Shown here: piece by piece, positions 17,889 to 27,844 of the stretch
How positions within the stretch are numbered: position 1 is the stretch's first letter
Layout: each line of letters begins with the position of its first letter
Origin: Ga0077527 sp038144955
GTDB lineage: Bacteria > Pseudomonadota > Gammaproteobacteria > Burkholderiales > SG8-41
DNA: 52,801 bases
Direction of reading: 5' to 3'
NCBI GenBank assembly: GCA_038144955.1
Contig: JAYQOT010000009.1
Coordinates: 1 to 52,801, forward strand
The notes under the pieces: model-generated
What the model was told of the DNA's origin: nothing
The model's input: the letters and a program-made list of their open reading frames with translations, nothing else
Database searches by the model: none
Program-made: the position numbers and the translations under genes

Positions 17889-20800
17889 CTTCGGGTTCGA
17901 CCTTAGGATCTGGTTCAACCCGTCCATCCGGCTCAGCCTGCCAGCGCAGGTCCAGCGTCAGCGGGAAGGCGGGGTTTGGTGGTTCGCGTCTGATCTGCAT
18001 CGGCCCGGGGGTATGGCCGTGGTCCCAGAAGCGGGCGACACGCCGAGCCTCGGCTTCGTTGGCATTCACAGGAAGCGTGCTGTAGTTGCGCCCACCTGGA
18101 TGCGACACGTGATAGGTGCAGCCGCCAATGGAGCGTCCACTCCAGGTGTCGACCACGTCGAATACCAGCGGTGCATGCACACCTATGGTCGGATGCAGCG
18201 CGGACGGCGGGTTCCAGGCGCAGAACCGCACGCCCGCCACGTACTCTCCGGGGGTGCCGGTGGGCGTCAGCGGCAACGGGCGGCCGTTGCAGGCGATGAC
18301 ATGCCGGTTTTCGGTCAAGCCGCGGGCGCGCACCTGCAGTCGCTCGACAGAGGAGTCGACATAGCGCGCGGTCGCATTGGCACCCACTTCCTCGCCCAGC
18401 ACATGCCAGGGCTCAATGGCCTGACGCAGTTCGAGTTCGATGCTGTTGTAAACGACAGTGCCGTAGCGTGGAAAGCGGAATTCCTGGAACGAGGCGTACC
18501 AGCTGTCCTCGAACGCGTATCCGGCGCGCCGCAAATCGGCGAGTACATCCCGGAAATCGGCTTCGATGTAGTGGGGCAGCATGAAACGGTCATGCAACTG
18601 CGTGCCCCAACGCACCAGCTTGCCCTTGTAGGGTTCGCGCCAGAACCAGGAGACCAGCGCGCGCAGCAGCAGCATCTGCGCCAGGCTCATCTGCGGATGC
18701 GGCGGCATTTCGAAGCCGCGGAATTCGAGCAGTCCGAGCTGACCTCGGCCGCCGGCCGGGGTATAGAGCTTGTCGATGCAGAATTCGGCACGGTGCGTAT
18801 TGCCGGTCAGGTCGATCAGGAAGTTGCGCAGCAGCCGGTCGGTGATCCAGGGCTCGAGGCTTACGCCACGCGATTTCTGCAGCGCTTCCATCTGCTGGAA
18901 GGCGATTTCCAGTTCGTAGAGGTTGTCATCGCGTGCCTCGTCGACCCGCGGCGCCTGGCTGGTGGGACCGATGAACATGCCGGAGAACAGGTAGGACAGC
19001 GCGGGATGGTTCTGCCAGTAGGTGATCAGGCTGCGCAGCAGGTCGGGGCGGCGCAGCAGGGGACTGTCGGTGGCGGATTTACCTCCGAGAGTGACGTGGT
19101 TGCCTCCCCCGCTGCCGGTGTGGCGGCCGTCGAGCATGAATTTTTCGGTGCCGAGGCGTGCTAGCCGCGCTTCTTCGTAGAGCACGCTGCTACGTTCAAC
19201 CAGTTCCTGCCAGTTGGCCGAGGGATGGATGTTGACTTCAATGACGCCGGGATCGGGTGTCAGGTTGAGCGTAGTGACGCGCGGATCATGAGGGAGTTCA
19301 TAGCCCTCCAGACGGATGCGCAGACTGGTTTCTGCAGCGGTTTTTTCGATGGCTTTCAGCAGTGCAAAGCAAGGCGCAGCCGTCTCGAACGGCGGCAAAA
19401 AGATATAAAGCCGTCCCTTGCGCACTTCGAAGCACAGCGCGGTTCGCACGACCTTCCCGCCGTCGGGCAGGGTCTCGGACAGAGCATTTAGCGGCAGACG
19501 AAAACCGACAGGAGAGTCGCCATTGATCAGAATGAGCTGATTCTCCGGCAGCGGCCATGGCGAACTTGCCCAGGCGGTGTTCTTGCCTGCGGCGAGCGGG
19601 AGGATGTAGCCTGCGGGCTGGCTGCTGCCGGGAACACGCCGCGCTTTCTCCGGCGAGAGATGGGTGAGGGGATCTTCCCATGCCGGCAACAGTTGTTCCG
19701 GTGGAAAGCCCAGCAATTCGGTTAGCGCGGCGGCGAAGCGCTGTGCGTCACCGGGACGGGCATCGGCGGGCGTATTGGCTGCAGCAATCCATTCTGCATC
19801 GCGCCACAGCGGAGTACCGTCGTTGCGCCACTGGATACCCAGTGCCCATCGCGGCAGCGGTTCACCCGGGTACCATTTGCCCTGCCCGTAGAAGATCAGT
19901 CCGCCCGGTGCAAAACGATCCTTGAGGCGCCAGGCCAGTTGTTCGGCGAGCAGCCATTTTTTCTCGGACATCGCAGCGGTATTCCATTCCGCGCCGTCCA
20001 TGTCGTCTATGGAGACAAAAGTCGGTTCACCACCCTGGGTCAGGCGTACGTCGCCTGCTTCAAGCTCGGTATCGACCTGCTGCCCCAGCGCATCCATGGC
20101 CTGCCATTGCGCTTCATCAAGCGGTTTGGTCACTCGTGGGTCTTCGTGAATGCGGGTGACTTCCATCGCGAAGTCGAATTCCGATTCGCTGGGCTCGACG
20201 TCACCGATGACCGCGGCGGCGCTGCCCGGTGACGGCGTGCAGGCGAGCGGAATATGACCTTCGCCAGCCAGCAGGCCGGAGGTGGCATCGAGCCCGATCC
20301 AGCCGGCGCCGGGAATGTAGGCTTCGGCCCAGGCATGCAGATCGGTGAAATCGCGTTCCGGGCCGGAGGGGCCGTCGAGTGATTTCTGGTCGGCACTGAG
20401 CTGGATCAGATAACCGGAGACGAAGCGTGCTGCAATTCCGCAGTGGCGCAGGATCTGCACCATCAACCAGCCGCTGTCACGGCAGGAGCCGCTCTTTAGT
20501 TGCAGGGTCTGTTCACAAGTCTGGACACCGGGTTCCATACGAACCAGGTAGCGGGTGTCCTGCTGCAGGCGACGGTTGACGTTGGTCAGGAAATCGATGG
20601 TGCGGATTTTGCCGCTCTGTGAGGCGCGGAAACCGGCGATCCACTGCCGCAGCAATTCCCCTTTTTCATCGATGGCCAGATACGGTGCGAGGTCCTTGGA
20701 CAGTTCAGGCGGATAAGTGAAGGGAAACTGTTCGGCGTAGGATTCGACGAAAAAATCGAACGGATTTATCACCGTCATGTCGGCAACCAGATCGACCGTG

Positions 20801-21030
20801 ATCTCCAGTTCGCGCGTTTTTTCCGGGAAAACGAAGCGCGCGATGTGGTTGCCGAATGCATCCTGCTGCCAGTTGATGAAGTGCTTTTCCGGCCGCACGT
20901 TCAGTGAATAGGAAAGGATCGGCGTGCGGGTGTGGGGCGCAGGGCGCAGCCGGATTTCATGCGGGGACAGACCGACATCGCGATCGTAGCGATAGTGGGT
21001 CTTGTGGTGCAGGGCGACGCGGATGCTCAT
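17884..21030 (-). CDS. Transglutaminase-like / DUF2126 two-domain protein
   Basis: This 1048-residue protein has an N-terminal beta domain and a transglutaminase-like protease fold with triad Cys183 (KSGSCRDSG), His232 (DLHAWAEAY) and Asp248 (GLDATSG), followed by the long DUF2126 region, marked by RHTGSGGGNHVTLGG and LFSGMFIGPTSQAPR. DUF2126 has been suggested to be an ATP-dependent amide ligase of the glutamine-synthetase/GCS type (from memory, not tested here). It is the last gene of the four-gene minus-strand operon, 30 nt after the Anbu gene. The predicted role is making or cutting a peptide/amide modification in the cytoplasm; the substrate is unknown. Confidence 0.9.
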   Translation of the reverse strand: MSIRVALHHKTHYRYDRDVGLSPHEIRLRPAPHTRTPILSYSLNVRPEKHFINWQQDAFGNHIARFVFPEKTRELEITVDLVADMTVINPFDFFVESYAEQFPFTYPPELSKDLAPYLAIDEKGELLRQWIAGFRASQSGKIRTIDFLTNVNRRLQQDTRYLVRMEPGVQTCEQTLQLKSGSCRDSGWLMVQILRHCGIAARFVSGYLIQLSADQKSLDGPSGPERDFTDLHAWAEAYIPGAGWIGLDATSGLLAGEGHIPLACTPSPGSAAAVIGDVEPSESEFDFAMEVTRIHEDPRVTKPLDEAQWQAMDALGQQVDTELEAGDVRLTQGGEPTFVSIDDMDGAEWNTAAMSEKKWLLAEQLAWRLKDRFAPGGLIFYGQGKWYPGEPLPRWALGIQWRNDGTPLWRDAEWIAAANTPADARPGDAQRFAAALTELLGFPPEQLLPAWEDPLTHLSPEKARRVPGSSQPAGYILPLAAGKNTAWASSPWPLPENQLILINGDSPVGFRLPLNALSETLPDGGKVVRTALCFEVRKGRLYIFLPPFETAAPCFALLKAIEKTAAETSLRIRLEGYELPHDPRVTTLNLTPDPGVIEVNIHPSANWQELVERSSVLYEEARLARLGTEKFMLDGRHTGSGGGNHVTLGGKSATDSPLLRRPDLLRSLITYWQNHPALSYLFSGMFIGPTSQAPRVDEARDDNLYELEIAFQQMEALQKSRGVSLEPWITDRLLRNFLIDLTGNTHRAEFCIDKLYTPAGGRGQLGLLEFRGFEMPPHPQMSLAQMLLLRALVSWFWREPYKGKLVRWGTQLHDRFMLPHYIEADFRDVLADLRRAGYAFEDSWYASFQEFRFPRYGTVVYNSIELELRQAIEPWHVLGEEVGANATARYVDSSVERLQVRARGLTENRHVIACNGRPLPLTPTGTPGEYVAGVRFCAWNPPSALHPTIGVHAPLVFDVVDTWSGRSIGGCTYHVSHPGGRNYSTLPVNANEAEARRVARFWDHGHTPGPMQIRREPPNPAFPLTLDLRWQAEPDGRVEPDPKVEPEE

Positions 21031-21060
21031 GGCCGGGACTCCCCGGGCCGCTCTCTCACA

Positions 21061-21807
21061 TTACTCTTCGAGACCGACATTCCATTCGGGATTGGGTAGT
21101 TCCGCGAAAACCTTGCGCAGGCCGTCCCCCCAGCGCTGGTGAACCATGTTGAAGTAGGGGTCGGTTTCCTTGATCTGGTGCTGGAAGGCAACCCGCAGCG
21201 TGTCAGCACGGTAAATGAGTAGATCGATGGGCAGTCCCACTGAAATGTTGCTGCGCATGGTCGAATCGAAAGAAACCAACAGGCATTTCGTGGCCTCGAG
21301 CAGACTGGTGTCAGGCGTGATGACGCGATCGAGCACAGGTTTGCCGTATTTGCTCTCGCCGATCTGGAAATAGGTGGTTTCCGCAGTTGACTCGATGAAG
21401 TTGCCTTCGCTGTAAATCTGGAACAGCCGCTGGCGGCCCCCGGTGATCTGGCCGCCGACAATGAAGGATGCGCTCGAGTCAACATTGGATTGTTGCAGGT
21501 AGGGGCCATCACGCTGGCGTACTTCGCGCAGGGCTTGTCCCATCATCTCCGCCACTTCGTACATCGAACGCGCGTCGTAAAGGGTTTTTCTCGAACCGGG
21601 TTCGCGCTGATTCTCTTCGACCAGGTTGATGACGCTCTGGGTGATCGAGAGGTTGCCCGAACTGAGAATGGCGATGGTCCGGTCGCCTTCGCGGGAGAAA
21701 ACCCGCATCTTTCGGTAACTGGAGACATGGTCGACGCCGGCATTGGTTCGCGAATCGGAGGCGAAAACCATTCCGGCTTTCAGGGTAACCGCAGCGCAGT
21801 AAGTCAT
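21061..21807 (-). CDS. Anbu-type proteasome-like peptidase
   Basis: This 248-residue Ntn-hydrolase is of the bacterial proteasome-homologue (Anbu) family. Removal of Met1 would expose Thr2 (MTYCAAV) as nucleophile, supported by Asp18 (FASDSRTNAG) and Lys33. SSGNLSITQSV and QIGESKYGKP are family signatures. Anbu proteins form large self-compartmentalised assemblies but lack a known ATPase partner. It sits in the classic operon with ATP-grasp, alpha-E and transglutaminase genes, 108 nt after alpha-E and 30 nt before the transglutaminase. The substrate is unknown. Confidence 0.92.
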   Translation of the reverse strand: MTYCAAVTLKAGMVFASDSRTNAGVDHVSSYRKMRVFSREGDRTIAILSSGNLSITQSVINLVEENQREPGSRKTLYDARSMYEVAEMMGQALREVRQRDGPYLQQSNVDSSASFIVGGQITGGRQRLFQIYSEGNFIESTAETTYFQIGESKYGKPVLDRVITPDTSLLEATKCLLVSFDSTMRSNISVGLPIDLLIYRADTLRVAFQHQIKETDPYFNMVHQRWGDGLRKVFAELPNPEWNVGLEE

Positions 21808-21915
21808 GTTCGTGGACAGGGGTCAAAACGATGGTGCGAAGCATAGGTGAAGCGGTTTCCGCTGGCAAGCGAAGACGGAAGCAAATGATGGGGCTTTCCA
21901 TCGGAGTTTCAGACA

Positions 21916-22920
21916 TCAGGCCGTGGCGCGAGTTTTGGATGTTGGAGCGGCCGTTTCCGGGGCGTATACCGGGTTCAGGAAGTGATTGTTCAGTTCGGTA
22001 TTAAGGCTGTCCAGTTTCTCGAGGAAGTTCATCAGGTATTCGTGCAGACCGGTTTCCATGATCTGTTCGACTCGACCGTAATGCAGCTGGGCATGCAGTT
22101 CGCCTGCAAGACGTTCCGGCTCCATCGATTCCCGTTTGCACAGTTCGCTGAGAATTTCATAGATTGAATTCATGCAGGCATGCAGTGAACGTGGCAGATC
22201 GCTGCGCAGGATCAGCAGTTCTGCGACTCTGCGTGGCGTTATGACGTCACGATAGATCCGGCGGTAGGAACTCAACGCGCTGACGGAGCGCAGCAGCGCA
22301 CTCCACTGGTAGTAATCCACGGCGCCGCCTACCTCCGAGACGCTGGGCAGCAGGGTGTGGTATTTGACATCCAGCAGTCGTACCGTGTTGTCGGAGCGTT
22401 CCATGAAGGTTCCGAGCCGGATGAACTGGTAAGCCTCGTCACGAAGCATGGTGCCGAAGGTGACACCGCGAAACTGGTGTGACTGCACCTTGACCCATTC
22501 GAAGAACTCGTTGAGCCCGCCGTAATCGAGAGCTTTTTCGCCGAGGCCGCGCAATTCAAGCCACATCGAATTCAGATCCTGGTACATCTCGGTGGTCATG
22601 ATGCCACGCATGGTTCGTGCATTTTCCCTGGCCGAGCGCATCAGGGAATAAATGCTGGAAGGGTTGTTGCTGTCCAGAACCATGTAGCGCAATACTTTTT
22701 CGGAAGTCAGTGGTCCCGGGTTGCTTGCGTAGTATTCGCTGGCCAGGCCGTTGATGATCAGCGGCAGCGCCCAGGGTTCCGCCCATGACTGGCTGGCGTC
22801 AGTGACCCGATAGGGGAGCAAAGACATCTGGTAGGTGACGTCCAGCAGCCGCGCGGTATTCTCGGCGCGTTCGATCTGCCGCGACATCCAGTAAAGATTG
22901 TTGGCTTGCCGGCTCAGCAT
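21916..22920 (-). CDS. Alpha-E (DUF403) domain protein
   Basis: This 334-residue all-helical protein opens with MLSRQANNLYWMSRQIERAE, the hallmark of the alpha-E family. Its biochemical function is not known; it is almost always encoded with the permuted ATP-grasp enzyme and a transglutaminase. It overlaps the end of the ATP-grasp gene by one base, which implies coupled translation and a fixed ratio of the two products. The C-terminus is Ala/Thr-rich and probably disordered. It is likely an accessory or substrate-carrying subunit of the ligase (inference). Confidence 0.9.
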   Translation of the reverse strand: MLSRQANNLYWMSRQIERAENTARLLDVTYQMSLLPYRVTDASQSWAEPWALPLIINGLASEYYASNPGPLTSEKVLRYMVLDSNNPSSIYSLMRSARENARTMRGIMTTEMYQDLNSMWLELRGLGEKALDYGGLNEFFEWVKVQSHQFRGVTFGTMLRDEAYQFIRLGTFMERSDNTVRLLDVKYHTLLPSVSEVGGAVDYYQWSALLRSVSALSSYRRIYRDVITPRRVAELLILRSDLPRSLHACMNSIYEILSELCKRESMEPERLAGELHAQLHYGRVEQIMETGLHEYLMNFLEKLDSLNTELNNHFLNPVYAPETAAPTSKTRATA

Positions 22921-24341
22921 CAGAGACTCTCCAGTACCCAGGTGTCCTTGGTGCCGCCGCCCTGGGATGAATTGACCACCAGCGATCCTTCACGCAGAGC
23001 GACCCGGGTCAGGCCACCCGGTACCAGGGTCACTTCGCGGCCGCTGAGCACGTAGGGGCGCAGGTCGACATGCCGCGGCTGGATGCCGGAATCGCTGAAC
23101 GTGGGACAGGTTGAAAGTGCCAGCGTGGGCTGTGCAATATAGTTGGCAGGATTCTGTTCGATACGCTTGCGGAATTCCGCAAGTTGCTCTTTGGTGGATG
23201 TCGGCCCGACCAGCATGCCGTATCCCCCCGAACCCTGGACTTCCTTGACCACGAGTTCTGACAGGTGGTCCAGCACATGCGCACATTCATCAGGGTTGCC
23301 CAGGCGGTACGTCGGGACGTTGGAGATGATCGGTTTTTCGTTGAGGTAATACTCGATCATCTGCGGCACATAGAGGTAGATGGACTTGTCGTCGGCGACT
23401 CCGGTGCCGATGGCATTGGCCAGAGTGACATTCCCCTTGCAATAGGCTGCAAAGATCCCGGGCACGCCGAGTGCCGAGTCAGGGCGGAAGGCCAGCGGAT
23501 CGAGATAGTCGTCGTCGATGCGACGGTAGATTACATCGACGCGCTGCGGGCCTTCAGTGGTGCGCATGTAGACCACATCGTTGGCAACGAACAAGTCCTG
23601 GCCTTCGACCAGTTCGACACCCATCTGCTGCGCAAGGAAGGCATGCTCGAAATAGGCACTGTTGTAGGCACCCGGCGTCAGTACCACGACGGTGGGTTGA
23701 GAGGAGGTTGAAGGGGATACCGCGTGCAAATTATCGAGCAGGACATCAGTGTAATGATCCACCGGCGCGACTGCCATACGGGAAAACAGTTCCGGAAACA
23801 GGCGCATCATCATTTTGCGGTTTTCCAGCATGTAGGACACACCCGAGGGAGTGCGCAGATTGTCCTCGAGCACGTAGAACTGGCCTTCACCGGTCTGGAC
23901 GATGTCAACGCCGGTGATATGGACATAGACCTTGCCGGGAACATCGACCCCGCGCATTTCCGGACGGTATGCAGGGTGGTTGAGTATTTGCGCTTCCGGG
24001 ACGATGCCGGCTTTCAGGATCTCCTGGTCGTGATACACGTCATGCAGGAAGGCATTCAGTGCACGCACGCGCTGGCATGCACCGTCGCTGATGATTTTCC
24101 ATGCGTCCGGAGGAATGATCCTCGGAATGATGTCGAAGGGTATCGAGCGTTCAGTCCCGGACTGGTCGCCATAGACCGCGAAAGTAATGCCGAGGCGGGT
24201 ATACAGTGCATTGGCTTCCCGCTGTTTCTGTTGCAGGAAATCACCGGGCTTGTCCTGCAGCCACGCATCATGGGCGCGATAATGCGCACGGATTCCGCCG
24301 TCGGCTCCGCGCATTTCGTCAAATGGTGGCTGAATGCTCAA
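22920..24341 (-). CDS. Circularly permuted ATP-grasp amide ligase
   Basis: This 473-residue member of the circularly permuted type-2 ATP-grasp family (DUF404/DUF407) includes the stretches GVDIVQTGEGQFYVLEDNLR, RTPSGVSYMLENRKMM, DVIYRRIDDDYLDP and VQGSGGYGMLVGP, which supply ATP and metal ligands. Related enzymes join amino groups to carboxylates using ATP. It is the first gene of the operon, running away from relA. Probable product: a peptide or amide made on the alpha-E partner and later trimmed by Anbu or the transglutaminase-like protein. The substrate cannot be read from sequence. Confidence 0.9.
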   Translation of the reverse strand: MSIQPPFDEMRGADGGIRAHYRAHDAWLQDKPGDFLQQKQREANALYTRLGITFAVYGDQSGTERSIPFDIIPRIIPPDAWKIISDGACQRVRALNAFLHDVYHDQEILKAGIVPEAQILNHPAYRPEMRGVDVPGKVYVHITGVDIVQTGEGQFYVLEDNLRTPSGVSYMLENRKMMMRLFPELFSRMAVAPVDHYTDVLLDNLHAVSPSTSSQPTVVVLTPGAYNSAYFEHAFLAQQMGVELVEGQDLFVANDVVYMRTTEGPQRVDVIYRRIDDDYLDPLAFRPDSALGVPGIFAAYCKGNVTLANAIGTGVADDKSIYLYVPQMIEYYLNEKPIISNVPTYRLGNPDECAHVLDHLSELVVKEVQGSGGYGMLVGPTSTKEQLAEFRKRIEQNPANYIAQPTLALSTCPTFSDSGIQPRHVDLRPYVLSGREVTLVPGGLTRVALREGSLVVNSSQGGGTKDTWVLESL

Positions 24342-24478
24342 TCCCGGATTCTCCGTTCACGTATTGGCGATGAAAATACCGTCATGACACAGTAACACTA
24401 GCAACCTGCGTGCCCGGCATGGAGGGGAGGTGATTGTGCCGGGAACCGGCAGTCATGGTCTGTGCCGGCGGGATGGAT

Positions 24479-24500
24479 TTGCACCATCCGGGTGCGTTTT
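24479..24500 (+). other. Hairpin with T-run in the relA leader region
   Basis: GCACC (24481-24485) pairs with GGTGC (24491-24495) across ATCCG, followed by GTTTTT. It resembles a weak terminator or attenuator on the plus strand within the 237-bp gap between the divergent ATP-grasp and relA genes. The stem is only about 5-6 bp. The rest of the gap holds a second short hairpin (24446-24468) and an AT-rich stretch before relA. Confidence 0.3.
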
Positions 24501-24578
24501 TGCGGTTTTGACCGGCTGCACGCACCGAAAGAGTAAGAGTCTATACTAAATTAAATTCAATAATTTGCAACTCTCCGC

Positions 24579-26735
24579 ATGATCAAGACCAATCATTTAC
24601 AGCTGGTGGGCGAGGGCTTGCCCTCCGGATTTGGCCATGTGCTGGCGCGTGCAGGTACTGACGGCGAGGAGCCGATCCGGCGTGCGTTGCTTCTGCTGCA
24701 GGCTGAAGGGAATGAAGCAACTTTGCTCCATGTCCAGGGGGTCACCGACTCGCTGCAGGCTTTGGGGCTTGATCACGAATCGGTTGCAGCAGCCATGCTG
24801 GTTTCGGTTTTGCGCGCCCAACCCCAGTTGCAGGCGACTCTGCGTGAAACTTTCGGAACGACGGTTGCTGACCTGGCAGATGGCGTGATCCGCATGGGCG
24901 AAATAGGCGCCCTCTCAAACCGGTCCCTGCCTGCAGCACGACCCGAGGCACAAGCAGCCCAACTCGAGTCGCTGCGCAAGATGCTGCTGGCCATGGTGCA
25001 GGATGTGCGCATCGTGCTGGTCAAACTCGCAGATCATCTGCAAGATCTGCGCGAGGTGGTGAAAAGATCAGATTCCGCCGGGCGAACGACCGTTGCCGTA
25101 TTGACCCGTGACATCTTTGCACCGCTGGCAAACCGCCTTGGCGTCTGGCAAATCAAATGGGAGCTCGAGGATCTGGCGTTACGGGTACTCGAGCCTGAGA
25201 CCTATCAGCGCATTGCGCGGTTGCTGGATGAAAAGCGCAACGACCGTGAGCGCTATATCGAGAATGTCATCGCCATTCTCAAGGGTGAAATTGCCCGTGC
25301 AGGAATGGTGGCCGACGTGAGCGGCCGTCCGAAACATATCGCCAGCATTCATCGCAAGATGCTCAGCAAGGCGCTTGATTTCAACGCGCTTTACGACGTG
25401 CGCGCAGTGAGGGTTCTGGTGCAGGACATCAAGGATTGTTACGCAGTGCTGGGCATCGTGCATAGCCTGTGGTCCCCGCTGCCCAAGGAATTCGACGATT
25501 ACATCGCCAAGCCCAAGGCCAATAACTACCGCTCGCTGCATACTGCGGTCATCGGGCCTGATGGCAAGCCGGTCGAGGTGCAGATCCGGACTCACGAAAT
25601 GCACCAACATTCCGAACTGGGGGTGGCGGCGCACTGGCGCTACAAGGAAGGCGGCCGCCAGGATCGCGGTTACGAGGAAAAGATTGCATGGTTGCGCCAG
25701 GTGCTGGAATGGAAGGACGAGGTGCGCGATACGGGAGAATTCGCCGAGCACTTTCGTACCGGACTGTTTGAAGATTCGGTTTACGTGCTGACCCCGCAGG
25801 GCAGGGTCATCGATCTGCCCAAGCGGGCGACCCCCATCGACTTTGCCTATCACGTACACACCGAACTCGGTCATCGTTGTCGCGGCGCCAAGGTGGATGG
25901 AGCCATGGTGCCGCTGAACACCACGCTGGCCAATGGCCAGCAGGTGGAAATAATCGTTGCCAAGCAGGGCGGGCCCAGTCGTGACTGGTTGAACCCGCAG
26001 TTAGGTTTTCTCAAGAGCAATGCGGCGCGCAGCAAGGTGCGGCAGTGGTTCAATCGCCAGAATCTTGAATCTGACATTGCCCAGGGCAGGGCTACCCTCG
26101 ACCGTGAATTGCAGCGTCGTGGTTTGACGCGGCTCAATCTGGACCAGCTTGCCGGCGAAATGGGCTACGAGCGACTGGACGATTTGCTGGCGGGCATAGG
26201 CAAGGGTGAAATCGGGCCCAAGGCATTGAACGATGCGTTATCCCGGGACGAGGTTGTCCCCCAGGAAAAGGCATTGCTGGTTCCGCGCAAATCCAAATCC
26301 TCGGGCGACGGCGTGCTGATCGTCGGCGTAGATAAACTGCTTACCGTCACTGCCAAATGCTGCCGGCCGGCACCGCCGGAACCGATTACCGGCTTTGTGA
26401 CCAGGGGGCGGGGGGTGACCGTACATCGTGCTGATTGCGCGGCGCTGGCACGACTTGATCCGGAGAGGCGAATCGCCGCAGAGTGGGGTGGTGCGATAGA
26501 TGCGACGTTCCCGGTGGAGATCGTCGTTGACGCGGCTGATCGCACCGGATTGTTGCGGGACATTTCCGAAGTGCTCTCGCGCGAACGTGTGAACGTGACT
26601 GCAACACGTTCTGCTTCCCGCGACTTGAGCGCGCGCATGCGCTTTACCGTCGAGATCAGGAATCTCGATCAGCTCAAGCAGGTGCTGGCCCTGATCCAAG
26701 AAGTGAAGGGTGTTCTGCATGCGGAAAGAAAATAA
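24579..26735 (+). CDS. relA: (p)ppGpp synthetase RelA (synthetase-only)
   Basis: This 718-residue long RSH protein lacks the metal-binding HD/ED residues of the hydrolase domain (the region reads SVAAAMLVSVLRAQPQ, 68-83), so hydrolysis is lost. The synthetase domain is intact, with RPKHIASIHRKM (250-261), the RelA-type EFDD (304-307) and EVQIRT (333-338). TGS (about 385-445), a Cys-containing zinc-finger region (TAKCCRP) and a C-terminal ACT domain follow. It makes (p)ppGpp on stalled ribosomes. Balanced hydrolysis needs a SpoT elsewhere. ATG 24579 has no clear ribosome-binding site. Confidence 0.94.
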   Translation: MIKTNHLQLVGEGLPSGFGHVLARAGTDGEEPIRRALLLLQAEGNEATLLHVQGVTDSLQALGLDHESVAAAMLVSVLRAQPQLQATLRETFGTTVADLADGVIRMGEIGALSNRSLPAARPEAQAAQLESLRKMLLAMVQDVRIVLVKLADHLQDLREVVKRSDSAGRTTVAVLTRDIFAPLANRLGVWQIKWELEDLALRVLEPETYQRIARLLDEKRNDRERYIENVIAILKGEIARAGMVADVSGRPKHIASIHRKMLSKALDFNALYDVRAVRVLVQDIKDCYAVLGIVHSLWSPLPKEFDDYIAKPKANNYRSLHTAVIGPDGKPVEVQIRTHEMHQHSELGVAAHWRYKEGGRQDRGYEEKIAWLRQVLEWKDEVRDTGEFAEHFRTGLFEDSVYVLTPQGRVIDLPKRATPIDFAYHVHTELGHRCRGAKVDGAMVPLNTTLANGQQVEIIVAKQGGPSRDWLNPQLGFLKSNAARSKVRQWFNRQNLESDIAQGRATLDRELQRRGLTRLNLDQLAGEMGYERLDDLLAGIGKGEIGPKALNDALSRDEVVPQEKALLVPRKSKSSGDGVLIVGVDKLLTVTAKCCRPAPPEPITGFVTRGRGVTVHRADCAALARLDPERRIAAEWGGAIDATFPVEIVVDAADRTGLLRDISEVLSRERVNVTATRSASRDLSARMRFTVEIRNLDQLKQVLALIQEVKGVLHAERK

Positions 26736-26745
26736 AACAATATAA

Positions 26746-26769
26746 AAAACAACAACTTAAATTGTATTT
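26746..26769 (+). repeat. AT-rich intergenic motif, copy 4
   Basis: AAAACAACAACTTAAATTGT lies just after the relA stop and about 90 bp upstream of the Bug-protein gene. Confidence 0.45.
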
Positions 26770-26857
26770 CAAGTAAGCCACCATGTGTGGAGAGCTTGCG
26801 TTGTAAGCTGCGCAGAGTCATAGCCCATAGCATTCAAACCGTCTGGAGGATGTCGCC

Positions 26858-27835
26858 ATGCTGATGTCGTCGATATGCAGAACGCTGTTTGCTGCAGGTA
26901 CAGCAGCGCTGATGTTGGTGTGCGGCGCTGCGGTTGCCCAGCAATATCCAGCCAAACCCGTGCGCGTGATTGTTCCATTTGCACCTGGAGGCGGCAGCGA
27001 CATTACTGCACGTCAGTTTTCCGCGAAGCTCACTGAATATCTGGGACAGCAGTTCATTGTCGACAATCGCGGTGGAGCGGGCGGGCTGATCGGCATGGAA
27101 CTGACGGCCAAGGCGCCTGCCGACGGCTACGTGATCATGATGATGTCAGGAAGTTTTGCGGCCACTTCCGCGGTACAGCAGCCTTCATGGGATCCGATCA
27201 ATAACATCATCGCTGTTGCAGAATTCGGATACACGCCGTTCGTGCTGACCGTGCATCCCTCGCTGCCGCCGAAGACGGTCAAGGAGTTTATCGGTCTCGC
27301 CAACCGGACGAAGGAAGGACTGAATTACGCCGGAACTGGTACTGGAGGCGCGACGCACCTGGCAACCGAACTCTTTGCCAACATGGCGAAGATCAGGATG
27401 GTGGCCATCCAGTACAAGAGTACCGGGGCTGCAATGGCAGACCTGCTCTCGGGGCAGGTTCCGGTGATTGTAGGCAGCCTGCTGCCGGTCACGCCTCATC
27501 TGGGTACTGGCAAGCTGCGCGGGCTCGGCGTGACAACCGCCAAACGCTGGCACACGCTGCCCAATGTGCCGGCCATCGCCGAAACGCTACCGGGATACGA
27601 AGTTGTGTTGTGGTTCGGTACGATGACGCCACGCGGAACGCCTCAGCCGGTGATCGACCGTCTCAACGCTGCCATTAACAAGGCGCTACAGGATCCTGCG
27701 ATCAAGAAAAATCTCGAAGGCAGTGGCATGCTGCCCAGTGGCGGTGCGCCACAGAATTTCGACCAGCGCATACGCAAGGACTATGAACGCTGGACCAAAG
27801 TCGTCAAGGATATCGGGCTCAAGCCAGGGCAATAA
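26858..27835 (+). CDS. Bug/TctC-family periplasmic substrate-binding protein
   Basis: This 325-residue protein has a Sec signal peptide (to about residue 27, GAAVAQQYP) and the Bug-family core YPAKPVRVIVPFAPGGGSD, NRGGAGGLIG and a late VPAIAETLPGYE. These proteins bind carboxylates and related small acids in the periplasm for tripartite tricarboxylate transporters. No tctA/tctB genes are near, so this is one of the many orphan copies typical of betaproteobacteria. A tggagga site lies 9 nt before the ATG. The ligand is unknown. Confidence 0.92.
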   Translation: MLMSSICRTLFAAGTAALMLVCGAAVAQQYPAKPVRVIVPFAPGGGSDITARQFSAKLTEYLGQQFIVDNRGGAGGLIGMELTAKAPADGYVIMMMSGSFAATSAVQQPSWDPINNIIAVAEFGYTPFVLTVHPSLPPKTVKEFIGLANRTKEGLNYAGTGTGGATHLATELFANMAKIRMVAIQYKSTGAAMADLLSGQVPVIVGSLLPVTPHLGTGKLRGLGVTTAKRWHTLPNVPAIAETLPGYEVVLWFGTMTPRGTPQPVIDRLNAAINKALQDPAIKKNLEGSGMLPSGGAPQNFDQRIRKDYERWTKVVKDIGLKPGQ

Positions 27836-27844
27836 ACCCCGGCT

